A stretch of 64,000 nucleotides of DNA. Source: JAEUIG01 sp046349775. Its GTDB lineage: Bacteria; Planctomycetota; Planctomycetia; Planctomycetales; Planctomycetaceae. This document shows positions 36,194 through 45,728 of this stretch, piece after piece. The notes beneath the pieces are model-generated. The model saw only the letters and a program-made list of their open reading frames with translations. It ran no database searches and was not told the DNA's origin. The position numbers and the translations under genes were made by a program. Location: NCBI GenBank assembly GCA_046349775.1, contig JAXMBS010000027.1, forward strand, positions 6,136-70,135, read 5' to 3'. The first letter of the stretch is position 1; the number at the start of each line of letters is the position of its first letter.

Positions 36194-36940
36194 GTGATCA
36201 CACTGACGGACATCCACAAACGGTACGGCGATACCGAAGTGCTGTGCGGCATTTCGCTCTCCGTGCAGCGCGGCGAAGTGTGTGTCCTGCTGGGACCATC
36301 CGGCGGCGGCAAGAGCACGCTGTTGCGGACCATCAACGGATTGGAGCAGTTCGACCGGGGCCGGATCGACGTGGCGGACATTGCCCTCGGTCCGCAGTCC
36401 GAGCCGGGTCGCGACGCGGCGCTGGCGCGGATTCGCCGCCGCGTGGGGATGGTGTTCCAGCAGTTCAACCTGTTTCCGCACCGGACAGTGCTGCAAAACG
36501 TGATCGAAGGTCCCATCCACGTCCTGCGGCAACCGCGGGAAGCCGCGACGTCTGAGGCGCGGGCCTTGCTGGAACGCGTCGGACTGGCGGAGAAGGAGGA
36601 CGCGCATCCCGCGTCGCTCTCCGGCGGGCAGCAGCAGCGGGTGGCGATTGCGCGGGCGCTGGCGATGAAACCGGACGCGATCCTGTTCGACGAGCCGACG
36701 AGCGCGCTCGATCCGCGGATGACGGCCGAAGTCACGAGCGTGATGAGCGACTTGGCGCGGGACGGCCAGACAATGATCGTCGTCACGCACGCGATGGGCT
36801 TCGCCCGCTCCGTGGCGCACACCGTGCACGTGCTGCACCAGGGTCGGATTGCCGAATCCGGGCCGCCGGCGCAGGTGTTCGACGCACCGCGCGAGGACGT
36901 CACGCGGTCGTTCCTGGCCCAGGCGCGGAGCGCAGGTTGA
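36194..36940 (+). CDS. Amino-acid-type ABC transporter ATP-binding protein (GlnQ-like)
   Basis: 248 residues from GTG 36194 (ITLTDIHKRYGDTEVLCGIS); the frame is open upstream to 36098 but that part overlaps the previous gene. Walker A LLGPSGGGKSTLLRTINGL, Q-loop VGMVFQQFNLFPHRTVLQNV, signature LSGGQQQRVAIARALAM, Walker B AILFDEPTSALDPRM, switch His in IVVTHAMGFARSVA. All motifs are intact and the length is normal. GlnQ/GltL ATPases usually sit with a permease and a binding protein of a polar-amino-acid importer; none is visible here. It may pair with genes elsewhere or, less likely, with the preceding membrane protein. Confidence 0.9.
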   Translation: MITLTDIHKRYGDTEVLCGISLSVQRGEVCVLLGPSGGGKSTLLRTINGLEQFDRGRIDVADIALGPQSEPGRDAALARIRRRVGMVFQQFNLFPHRTVLQNVIEGPIHVLRQPREAATSEARALLERVGLAEKEDAHPASLSGGQQQRVAIARALAMKPDAILFDEPTSALDPRMTAEVTSVMSDLARDGQTMIVVTHAMGFARSVAHTVHVLHQGRIAESGPPAQVFDAPREDVTRSFLAQARSAG

Positions 36941-37325
36941 GCTGTGTGCCTCTGGATTGCGACGGTCGATTCGACCCTGCTCACCGCAATACGTCGTCGA
37001 CAGCACACCTCGGCAGCCGAACGGGGAGAACGTGGCCGAAGGCCGGATGAAGTGGAGAGGTCGATTTCCACGGTTTGGAAATACTCGCTGTTCGTGGGGC
37101 CCTCACCCCGACCCTCTCCCCGGACGGTCGCGAAGCTTTTCTCACGACGATTCGCCGGGGAGAGGGGGAAAAATTCGGGGCGATTCGGTTACACTGCGGA
37201 TTGCGCCGGGTTCGACGTGACCGCTTCGCTGCGGTTCCTCGCCTTGACCGCCGCTCCCCCATGATTCGACCCGATGAATCGGGTCACGACGAACTGCGGG
37301 CTGCAGTTCAGCAGGCAGCGAGTGC
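36941..37325. other. Gene-free stretch with an inverted repeat
   Basis: CCCTCTCCCCGG at 37112-37123 pairs exactly with CCGGGGAGAGGG at 37155-37166 (12-bp stem, 31-nt loop). It may end the ATPase transcript or be a dispersed repeat. No gene is seen. Confidence 0.5.
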
Positions 37326-38168
37326 ATGATTACGCCGCGACAGCAGACGACCGTCGAAGCGGTCGGTCGACACTATGACGATCTCGATGTCTATTATCGG
37401 GACATCTGGGGTGAGCACGTCCATCACGGGCTGTGGGAAACCGGCCGGGAGACGCCGGAAGCGGCGTGCGAGCATCTGATCCGCGTCGTGGCGGACGCAG
37501 CCGGAGTGAAACCGGGGATGTCGGTCTGCGACGTCGGCTGCGGCTACGGCGGCACGTCGCGGTATCTGGCGAAGGAGTACCAGGCACGCATGACCGGCGT
37601 GACTGTCTCCGAAGCGCAGTGGAAATTCGCCCCCGAGAAAACCAACGGATCCGGCAACCCGACGTACCTGCTGCAGACCTGGCTGACGAATCCGTTTCCC
37701 GACGCGTCTTTCGATGCCGTCGTGTCGATCGAATGCCTCGCCCACGTGCCGGACAAGCCCAAGTATTTCCAGGAGATCGCGCGCGTCCTCAAGCCGGGAC
37801 ACAAAGCGGCGATCTACGCCTGGCTGGCCGATCCCACGCCGACGAAGTGGGAAGAGCGGCATCTGCTGGAGCCGATCTGCTCGGAAGGCCGGCTGCCGAG
37901 CATGGGCTCGGCCGACGACTACAAGCAGATGATCGCCGACGCCGGACTCAAACTGCTGCAGTACGAAGAACTCAGCCGCCGCGTCCGCAAGACGTGGTGG
38001 ATCTGCGCCCGCCGCCTCGGCGGCCGGTTGTGCACGTCGCCGCGATACTGGAAGGCCCTGTTCGATTCGTCGAATGGCAATCGCGTGTTCGCGATCACGC
38101 TGATGCGGATCCTTGCGGCGTATCACACCGGTGCGATGCAGTACGGGCTGTTTGTGATGCAGAAGTAG
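37326..38168 (+). CDS. SAM-dependent methyltransferase (tocopherol/sterol-methyltransferase-like)
   Basis: 280 residues. The early segment GRHYDDLDVYYRDIWGEHVH followed by HHGLWETGRETPEAACEHLI resembles gamma-tocopherol and small-molecule C/O-methyltransferases. SAM motif I is SVCDVGCGYGGTSRYLA, with MTGVTVSEAQ as motif post I, FPDASFDAVVSIECLAHVPD as motif II and EIARVLKPGHKAAIYAWLAD as motif III. The C-terminal part (KTWWICARRLGGRLC, AYHTGAMQYGLFVMQK) is typical of this subgroup. Substrate unknown. The gene is single; a strong hairpin lies between it and the convergent esterase gene. Confidence 0.88.
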   Translation: MITPRQQTTVEAVGRHYDDLDVYYRDIWGEHVHHGLWETGRETPEAACEHLIRVVADAAGVKPGMSVCDVGCGYGGTSRYLAKEYQARMTGVTVSEAQWKFAPEKTNGSGNPTYLLQTWLTNPFPDASFDAVVSIECLAHVPDKPKYFQEIARVLKPGHKAAIYAWLADPTPTKWEERHLLEPICSEGRLPSMGSADDYKQMIADAGLKLLQYEELSRRVRKTWWICARRLGGRLCTSPRYWKALFDSSNGNRVFAITLMRILAAYHTGAMQYGLFVMQK

Positions 38169-38201
38169 GTAATGGATAGTTGGTAGTGGGTAGGAAAAGA
38201 G

Positions 38202-38235
38202 AGCGACCCGGACGCTATGGAGCATCCGGGTCGCT
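38202..38235. terminator. Bidirectional terminator-like hairpin between convergent genes
   Basis: AGCGACCCGGA at 38202-38212 and TCCGGGTCGCT at 38225-38235 form a perfect 11-bp stem with a 12-nt loop. It lies between the ends of the methyltransferase (plus) and esterase (minus) genes. Confidence 0.65.
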
Positions 38236-38281
38236 GCTTTGCACGTCGCTATTCCCTATTCGCTACTCCCTGTGCCCTCCC

Positions 38282-39850
38282 TTACGGCACGTCTTTCCCC
38301 TTCGTGACACCGTCCCAATCGTCGCTGCGGAACGGGTACGCCGGCAGATACGCCTCGCTGAACAGCGTCCCCTGCGGGTTGTCGGCCCAGTTGTAGCGGA
38401 CGGCCATCGGGGCGGAGACGCCGGCGGCGGTGATCTCGACGGTGTCCGGGCCGGTGATTTTGGCTTCGCCCCAGACGAACTTCTTGTCGGCGCCGGCGAT
38501 CGCGAAGCCGGTCAGCGGTTCTCCGTAGTAGGAGATCAGCTTCGAGCCATGCGTGTCGAAGTGCACGGTAATCTTGTTCTCCTGGATGTCGATCGACTTG
38601 TAGGTCGGGCCCTGACGGATGATGTTCTTCATCCCATAGTCGGCCGTCAGCGCAAGTCGGGCGAGGCGCTTGGCGACGTTCTGCTTGTCCTTGGGATGGA
38701 TATCCTTGGCGGCGCCGATGTCGGTGATGCAAGCCGCGCCGACGTTCGGAATGGCGTCGATGGTCAGCATCTGGGCTTCACGCAGTTCGGCCCACGTGCT
38801 GTCGTCGGGCTGGTCCTTGATCGCCATGAAGTTCGCGAGCTGGACCTGGTAGAAGGAGAACTCTCCCTGCTTCCAGGCCTCGCGCCAGCTCTGGATCATC
38901 AGCGGCATCAGCGTGCGGTACTGATAGGCACGTGCGGCATTGGATTCTCCCTGATACCAGATGGCGCCGCGGATGGCGTACCCGGCCAGCGGCGCAATCA
39001 TGGCGTTGAACAGGCTGCTCGGGCGGTGCGGCGATTTCGCGGGGTCCTGGGCCTTGTTCGGCTTCGGCGGTTCCGGCTTCTTGTCGGCCTTGGCCTGCTC
39101 GGCCTTCTGCTTCCAGTCGGCGAGGGCGGTCTGATACTCCATCTCGGCTTTGTTCGCATCGTAAGCTTTGACGTTGGCCTGCCACTTGTCGACCATCGGC
39201 TGCATCGACGGCGTGCGGGCCAGCGCCTCGGCGCTGGTCCAGGCTTCGGCCGGAGTGCCCCCCCAGGCAGTCTGGATAATGCCGACCGGGACGCCGAGCA
39301 CCTTGTGCAGCATCCGGCCGTAGAAGTAACCGACGGCGCTGAACTCGGGGACGGTGTCCGAATTACAGGGCTTCCACGCCGAATCGACGTCCTTTTGCGG
39401 CGTGTCGGCGGTCACCATCGGCGTCTTGAACAACCGCATGTTCGGGAAGTTCGCGGCGGCCGCTTCGAGATCGGGATCGAGCGACGCGGCGACCGACCAC
39501 TGCATGTTGGACTGTCCGCTGCAGACCCACACTTCGCCAACGAGGACGTCGGTGCGGGTTTCCGTGGTCTTCCCCTTCACGGTCAGCGTGCCCGGGTCGC
39601 CGACAGACAGCTTGTCCAGTTTGACCATCCATTTTCCATCAGCGCCGGCCGTGGCAGTCTTGGTCTGGTCGCGGAACGTGACGGTGACCTGCTCGTTGGG
39701 ATCGGCCCAGCCCCAGACGGGGACCGGCTGATCGCGCTGCAGGACCATGTGGTCGGTGAACAGGGCGGGGAGCTTGACGTCGGCCAGAGCGGACGCCGTA
39801 AACGACACCAGAGCCAGCGACAACCACAGCAGACAGCGCGCGAATTGCAT
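38282..39850 (-). CDS. Sialate O-acetylesterase
   Basis: About 522 residues from ATG 39850; the frame opens at 40015 but that part overlaps the cytochrome gene. Signal peptide ARCLLWLSLALVSFTASALA, then VKLPALFTDHMVLQRDQPVP and WGWADPNEQVTVTFRDQTKT, the family's N-terminal beta domain. The SGNH-type catalytic core has VWVCSGQSNMQWSVAASLD (nucleophile Ser), GVPVGIIQTAWGGTPAEAWT and GAIWYQGESNAARAYQYRT; DKQNVAKRLARLAL near the C-terminus follows the expected DIHPKDK catalytic Asp-His. It would remove acetyl groups from sialic acid or related acetylated sugars in the periplasm. In planctomycetes this family is often used to break down complex polysaccharides. Confidence 0.93.
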   Translation of the reverse strand: MQFARCLLWLSLALVSFTASALADVKLPALFTDHMVLQRDQPVPVWGWADPNEQVTVTFRDQTKTATAGADGKWMVKLDKLSVGDPGTLTVKGKTTETRTDVLVGEVWVCSGQSNMQWSVAASLDPDLEAAAANFPNMRLFKTPMVTADTPQKDVDSAWKPCNSDTVPEFSAVGYFYGRMLHKVLGVPVGIIQTAWGGTPAEAWTSAEALARTPSMQPMVDKWQANVKAYDANKAEMEYQTALADWKQKAEQAKADKKPEPPKPNKAQDPAKSPHRPSSLFNAMIAPLAGYAIRGAIWYQGESNAARAYQYRTLMPLMIQSWREAWKQGEFSFYQVQLANFMAIKDQPDDSTWAELREAQMLTIDAIPNVGAACITDIGAAKDIHPKDKQNVAKRLARLALTADYGMKNIIRQGPTYKSIDIQENKITVHFDTHGSKLISYYGEPLTGFAIAGADKKFVWGEAKITGPDTVEITAAGVSAPMAVRYNWADNPQGTLFSEAYLPAYPFRSDDWDGVTKGKDVP

Positions 39851-39992
39851 GTGAGTCCTCCAGATGCGGGTCAGAGATGGTGACAGCGTAGCGCGGGGAG
39901 GGTTTGCGGTCCAGTGAGCAGGGGCGCAGAGCGCAGGATACCGTGACAACGATCGCTGGCGACGAACTCCCTTCCGTGAATTGCGCGGCGGC

Positions 39993-42900
39993 TTACTTCG
40001 TCGCCGTCCGCACATACTCGATCAGGTTCCGCATCTCGTCCGGCGTCACCTTTTGTTCCAAGCCTTCGGGCATCAGCGATTTGCCAGAGCTGGTCACGGT
40101 GTCGATGTCGGAGCGGAGGACCGTTTCCTGTTTGCCGAGCGGCTGGCGGAGGGTGAAGCTGGTCGGCGTTTCGGCGGCGATGGCGCCGGTCTTGATCGTG
40201 CCGTCGTGCTGGAGGATGACATACTCCAGGAAGTGCGGTGAGACTTCGCGATTGGGGTCAAGGATGTGCTCGAGGATTTCGGCGGAGGTGCGGGCGCGGA
40301 CGGTGACGAGGGCGGGGCCGACGTCGTGCCCTTCGCCGCCCAGGCGGTGGCAGTTGGCGCATTCGCGGGTGAAGATCACGCGGCCGGCGGCGGGATCGGG
40401 AGTGCCGGCCAGCGCCTGGCGGTAGCGCGCGATGAGTTCGCGGCGCGCGGCCGGCGTGGCTTCGCTGCCGAAGAGCTTTTCGGCGCGGGCTTTCGTCGCT
40501 GGATCGCCACTTTTGAGCAGCAGCGAGCGACGCACCGGCGGGACGTCTGCGGCGGCGATAGCGCCGGACTCGATGGCGTCAAACAGCTTGGCACGGCGAT
40601 CTGTTCGTGCGAGCGGGACGAGCATCACCCTGCTCGCCCACGCTCGGCGTCAGCTTGGGATAGCGGTCCAGCAGGATGTCAGCGACACGCGGATTGGCTG
40701 ATTTCGCGAGCGCCTCGGCAGCCGCGGCTGGACTTCCTGCAGTTGCTGGATGTCCGAGCAACATCGTGAACAGGTCATGTCGCGACTCGAATGATCCGCA
40801 AAGCCAGCCAACGGATGCCGAGGACCCGGCGATCGATCAGGACCCCCATTTCTCGAGCGGCAGACTGTGCGGCCCAGTTCACCGCGCCCAGAGATTGAGC
40901 GTCAGGCCCCATCGCTGAGCTGAAGTATGATGTCCGGGAGCCTTGCGCTTTCACCGGCAGTCGTTCACTCAACTGCAACAGAAGTGAGAAAGGCGGAATC
41001 ATGTGCGTCCAACTCAATTGTTGACGCCGACGCCAGCAGGGCCTCGACCACACGAACGACATCTGTTGCCTGCCCCTTTGCGGCGACCGCTTGCAGAAGT
41101 TCCTGCGTTTTCAACGCCGCCTTGCTGCCGCAGTAGCTGCGGATGCGAAAGATAGTCGACCAGCAGGTTTTCTGCGGTCGTGGAGCTGAGGGCGATGCGG
41201 GCTGCGAGCCGCAACCAGAGATCTGCCATCTCCGCGCAGTGCGAATTGCAGCGGATTCTGCACGATGTGCGGTTGATCACTGCCAGCGTCAGAATGGCCT
41301 GCATTCGCACCCGCGAATCCTGATCGCGGCCAGTGCGACATCCGGTCGCGAACAGCCGCTCGGATCGATTCAAGAAGCGATTTGTATTGAGACTCTGCCA
41401 GCCAGATCCCATGCTCACGGATTCGCGGCGACGCGTCGTTTAGTGCACTTGTGAGCACCTCGTCATTCAGAGACCCCAGCACGCTATCCCGAAGATACAA
41501 GGCATGCAGCGCGCTGCGGCGAATCTGAAAGTCGAGGTTGTCGCAACTCCGGCACGGCGGCGGCGTCTTGACGCTCGAAGATCCAGCCGCTGCCGTCTCC
41601 GCGCCTACCAGGAGTGGGCTTTCCAGCGGCTGCGACGAGCTCAGTCGTGGTCGCACTTCGAGCCGCAGCGCGGCGGGCGGCGTGTAACCATCACGATAGC
41701 GGGGCGGGACGAGCCGGTAGATGCGGCCGCGATCACGTCCGCTGGTCAGATCCAGTTGCGCTTGATGTCGTCGGGGATCGACCAGGGGATGCTCAATCGT
41801 CTCGCGATACATGTCGAGCAGATGCAGAGTCCCATCGGGGGCGTTCACGGATTGACCGGGCGGAACCAGTTGTCGGTCGAGGCGAGGAATTCTTCCTTGT
41901 CACTCGTACGGACGGCGCGAGAACGTGGCACCGTCCGGTTCCAGGCGATAGCGGATAGTGAGTTTGCCGGCGACTTCGCCGACGAAGACGATGCCAGCGT
42001 ATTCCTCCGGATAAACGCCTGCGGTAGACCGTTGCTCCGGCGGCGGACGTGACAAACCCGACGGCGTTCATCACTGCGCGGCGTGCCGGCGATTTCAGCC
42101 GCCAGCCGGGCGGCGTTGACCTCACCCATACGGCTCCGGCGGGCTGATGCGAGAACACCGGGACAGCGTCTCCGGCGTCAACCGAAGTCGTAGATTGTGG
42201 TGGCGGCAACGACGGCCGGGTTGAGCGCGAGGTAGTAGTCGTCCAGAACGATGTGCTGCACTGGATTGCGGATGTTGCAGATGAACCGGTTCCCCCAATC
42301 GTCAAACGTGTTTCCAAACCGTGCGCTTGCCGAGGACTTCGAAGTCGCCGGTGTTCGGATCGAACCGGAAATCATTCCGCCCGAGCGCAATCGGCCAGGC
42401 CGTCGCTCCCCTTGCGGATGATCGATCCGCCATTGCTGGAACCGGCCGCGTAGAACTGGTGATCGAGTCCCCACTGCAGGTTGTTGATCACGGCACGGAC
42501 TGAACTTGCGGAATCCAGTGACGAAAACCTGTTCGCGGACTTCCGCCTTGCCGTCGTCGCCTCCTTGAGATGCCAGATGTCGGGAGTGGCGGTGACATAA
42601 ACGCCCCCTTTCCAGCAGGCGATCCCCGTCGGCGAGGAAAGCCCTTCGGCGGCAAAGACGGTCGAGCGATCGAAGACGCCGTCGCCGTTGTCGTCTTCAA
42701 GCAGCCGGATGCGGCCGATCGCGGCCGACTGTTGATCTTCCCACGCTTTGTCGGCTTGCCGGATCGACGAAGGGATAGTCGTTCATCTCGACGACATACG
42801 CGCGGCCGTTTTCGTCGTAGACCATCGCCACGGGGTCGGTAACCAGCGGCTCGGCGGCGAGGAGTTCGAGGCGGAATCCATCCTGAATACGGAACGTTAG

Positions 42901-43010
42901 CGAGCGGCATGGCGGGCACTGTCGGTGGAATCCGTGGCAGACCTTGTGCGGAGAGTGAGCCGACAGAAAGAAACGTCATGGCCAGAATGGCGAGGTCAAA
43001 TTCGTGTCAT
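39993..43010 (-). pseudogene. PVC-type membrane-bound dehydrogenase with HEAT-like region and C-terminal cytochrome c, frame-broken
   Basis: One gene of about 1,000 codons read in pieces. Allowing one lost base, ATG 43010 reads MTRFDLAILAMTFLSVGSLS, a signal peptide. Next come VRIQDGFRLELLAAEPLVTD and YDENGRAYVVEMNDYP (propeller start), later NAPDGTLHLLDMYRETIEHP and IYRLVPPRYRDG, a HEAT-like part (RRSALHALYLRDSVLGSLND) and the cytochrome c domain with CANCHRLGGEGHDVGPALV (heme CxxCH) and YVILQHDGTIKTGAIAAETP, ending at 39993. This is the planctomycete 'heme-binding CxxCH protein' architecture, thought to oxidise sugars or alcohols in the periplasm. Many frame changes interrupt it between about 40600 and 43000; because all domains remain recognisable and collinear, assembly indels are likely. 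Confidence 0.8.
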
Positions 43011-43440
43011 CAGGCGGTCCCATTTGAAGACGGCAATCAACAGGCTGAGATTGTACCGATAACATCGGCAATGTTTTTTGCCACCGAGCACACCGAGATC
43101 CCAGCGCGGCCGATGGCCGCAACCAGCTGCTCAATGTTGTACTAGCCGCGACCGTCAGGGGCGAATCCGCTCTCAATGGCCTCCCTGACGGTCACGGCTA
43201 GTCGAAAGCACGCCGCAGCTCCTGATCGTTCGTAGCACAGAGACGACTCTCGGTGTCGTCGGTGGCCAGCTGCCTTGGGGACGAGCCTATCCGTTCCGGC
43301 TCGTGTGCCGTGAGTCGCTTGGGTGACGCTTCCCGACGGTCCCTGCGTCGATACAATCGCCGCGACCTGATCCCCTGTTGCGGATTGAGCTCGTCGGCCA
43401 GCGCCGCTCGACGAGTCCGCCCCGAAGGTCGAGTTGATTG
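43011..43440. other. Gene-free stretch between the cytochrome gene and fbp
   Basis: No gene seen. It contains the ACTAGCCG-type inverted repeat at 43141-43202 and must carry promoters for the divergent cytochrome gene and fbp. Confidence 0.4.
43141..43202. repeat. ACTAGCCGCGACCGTCAGGG inverted repeat, copy 1
   Basis: ACTAGCCGCGACCGTCAGGG (43141-43160) pairs with 43183-43202 at 19 of 20 positions, with a 22-nt loop. Related copies lie at 53732-53789 and 61791-61865. Confidence 0.8.
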
Positions 43441-44482
43441 CATGCCGACGACGAGTGCTGAGCCACGCGAACTCCCCTGACGATGTCGGACCGTCGACTC
43501 CTGACGGTCCGGCAACGCCTCCTGCAGGAGCAGCGGAGGTTTCTGGTGCGTCCGGCGAGTTCTCGTGGCTGCTGTCGGGGATCACGCTGGCGACGAAGAT
43601 GATCGAGTCGCAGGTGCGCTACCGCCGGCGGCAAGAATATCCCCAGGCGCTCCACGGCGACACCAACGTCCAGGGGGAGGTCAGCAAAACTCGACATCTA
43701 TGCCAACGAAGCCTTGCTGCACTGCCTGAGCGTCCGCGAAAACGTCGGCCTGCTGGTCTCCGAAGAGAACAAGGAGCCGGTCCTGATGCGGCATGACGCA
43801 CCACGGGCGCACTACGCGGTCGTGTTTGATCCACTGGACGGGTCGTCAAATATTGATGTCAGCGTCAGCGTCGGGACGATCTTCTCGATTCTGCGGCGTC
43901 CCGACGGGGCGGAGCACGCGGATCCGATGTCGTGGGTCCTGCAGCCGGGGAGTCGGCAGGTCGCCGCCGGATACGTGCTGTACGGGTCTTCGACGGTCTT
44001 CGTGTACAGCGCCGGCAACGGCGTGCACGGCTTCACGCTCGATCCGGCGATCGGGGCCTACGTGCTGAGCCACGAGAATATCCGCATGCCGGAGCAGGGG
44101 ATCTACTACTCGTGCAACGAAGCCAATCGGAATGATTTTCCGCCGCCGTGTGCCCAATATCTGGATGAGCTGCGGGGCGGCGCGTATGGGCGGCGGTATT
44201 CGAGCCGGTATATCGGGTCGATGGTGGCGGACGTGCACCGCACGCTGCTCAAAGGGGGGGTGTTCCTGTATCCCCCAACGGAAAAGCAGCCGTCCGGCAA
44301 GCTGAGGCTGATGTACAGAAGATCCGATTGCGTTTCTCGTCGAACAAGCGGGCGGTCAAGCCACGAACGGCCGCCAGCGAATTCTGGATATCCAGCCGCA
44401 GAGCCTGCACGAACGGACGCCATTGCTGATCGGCGGACGGCGCGAGATGGCGGAGTTCGCGCGATTGTCCGCACAGGTGTAG
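43441..44482 (+). pseudogene. fbp: Class I fructose-1,6-bisphosphatase, frame-broken
   Basis: Gluconeogenic enzyme that dephosphorylates fructose 1,6-bisphosphate. Conserved pieces in order: GASGEFSWLLSGITLATKMI (about 43550), HGDTNVQGEV, LDIYANEALLHCLSVRENVG across a frame change near 43690, then a long intact frame with VSEENKEPVLM, the metal-site motif VVFDPLDGSSNIDVSVSVGT, GYVLYGSSTVFVYSAGNGVH and RYIGSMVADVHRTLLKGGVF. A further frame change near 44320 restores DPIAFLVEQAGGQATNGRQR and a normal end at TAG 44482. Small compensating shifts lie near 43620. Start uncertain (ATG 43441 or 43483). The enzyme core is fully conserved, so a sequencing indel is more likely than gene decay. Confidence 0.88.
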
Positions 44483-44505
44483 CGCGGTGTCACACCTCGG
44501 TTTTC

Positions 44506-44581
44506 GGGTGCCACTGGCTCTGCCAGTGTTGATTGAACCGTGCGTTTCACTCGTGTCGCACTGGCGAAGCCAGTGGCACCC
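44506..44581. repeat. Double-palindrome inverted repeat (GGTGCCACTGGC type)
   Basis: Left arm 44506-44528 and right arm 44559-44581 pair at 21 of 23 positions. Each arm is itself palindromic (CACTGGC ... GCCAGTG). It lies between fbp and the dehydrogenase gene. The same motif is, to my recollection, very common between genes in planctomycetes. Confidence 0.8.
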
Positions 44582-44647
44582 AACTCTAATTCGTTCTTGC
44601 GACGGAGCACAGCAGCGACGAGAAGCGGAACGTTATCGAAGACGACT

Positions 44648-45680
44648 GTGGATTCGCCCCTCAACATCCTGATTCTGCTCGACGTCGACGAGCACACGCT
44701 GGTTCGTGTTCGGACAGCGGCGCCGGAGGCGCGGGTGACAGTCGGCCCGAAGCACGATGTCACGGCCCATGAGTTTCAGCTCCCGGCCACGGTGTTGCAG
44801 GACATCGATTGCCTGATCTGCGAGACGCCGCCGCGCAATTTCGACGACTTCCAGCGGCTGAAGTGGATCCAGCTGGCATCGGCCGGCTACAACCAGCTCT
44901 TCGGCCTGCCGATCGCAGAACGCAGGATCCAGGTCACGAACGCGCGCGGCTGTTTCGACGTGCCGATCGCTGAATGGAATGTGATGATGCTGCTGGCCTG
45001 GCATCGCAATCTGTTCGGCATGCTGGCGAACCAGCGCGAGCAGGAATGGGACCGCTCAGCGAAGTTCGAGGATGAGTTCCGCAGCGGCACCGTGGGTTTC
45101 TACGGGTACGGCGGTCTGGCGCGCGAGAAGCAGCACGGTTGCTGATCCATGGGCATCACGGTCCATGCTGACTCGCGACGGCACTATCGGGAATCAGGAG
45201 AACACGTGCTGTGTTCCCGGTACCGGCGATCCCGAGGGACGACTGCCGGATCGAGTCTTCGCCGCCGCGGAAAAGTCCACGTTCTTCGCCGGGCTGGATT
45301 ACCTGATTATCGCCGTCCCGTTAACACGCGCGACGACCGGGCTCATTGGCGAAGCGGAATTGCGAATGCTACCCCCGCATGCCGTGCTGATCAACCCGGC
45401 GCGCGCAGCGATCATCGACCAAGATGCACTCGTGCGCTGCCTGTCGGAGGGGTGGATTCGCGGCGCGGCGCTTGATGTGCACTATGCCTATCCGTTGCCG
45501 CCGGAGCACCCGCTCTGGTCACTGCCGAACACTGTCCTGACGCCGCACATCGCCGGCGCCGGACTCAATCCGCACTTCCTGCCGCGCACGTTCGACGTGT
45601 TTACCGAGAACCTGGGACGGTTTCGTTCCGGCCAACCGCTGCTGAACCAATTGACCCCGTCGGAAATCGCCGGGGAGTAG
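44648..45680 (+). pseudogene. D-2-hydroxyacid dehydrogenase, frame-broken
   Basis: NAD-dependent oxidoreductase of the D-isomer-specific family (about 340 residues). GTG 44648 starts SPLNILILLDVDEHTLVRVR. The substrate-binding half has DIDCLICETPPRNFDDFQRL, WIQLASAGYNQLFGLP and ITNARGCFDVPIAEWNVMML-like sequence. The NAD-binding half begins TVGFYGYGGLARE (GxGxxG) and is cut by a frame change near 45115. After it come FFAGLDYLIIAVPLTRATTG, PHAVLINPARAAIIDQDALV (catalytic region; Arg in the NPAR position), GAALDVHYAYPLPPEHPLWS and NTVLTPHIAGAG, with His in the catalytic position. Substrate could be glyoxylate/hydroxypyruvate or another 2-keto acid. Confidence 0.85.
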
Positions 45681-45728
45681 TGCGCAACCCATCACATGCG
45701 AAGTCCTTGCCGCAGGAGCGTCGCTGAC

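Noticed and set aside
38180..39883. Plus-strand open frame of 567 codons
   Set aside because: Antisense to the sialate O-acetylesterase, which has clear catalytic motifs; low-complexity Val/Gly/Arg/Asp composition.
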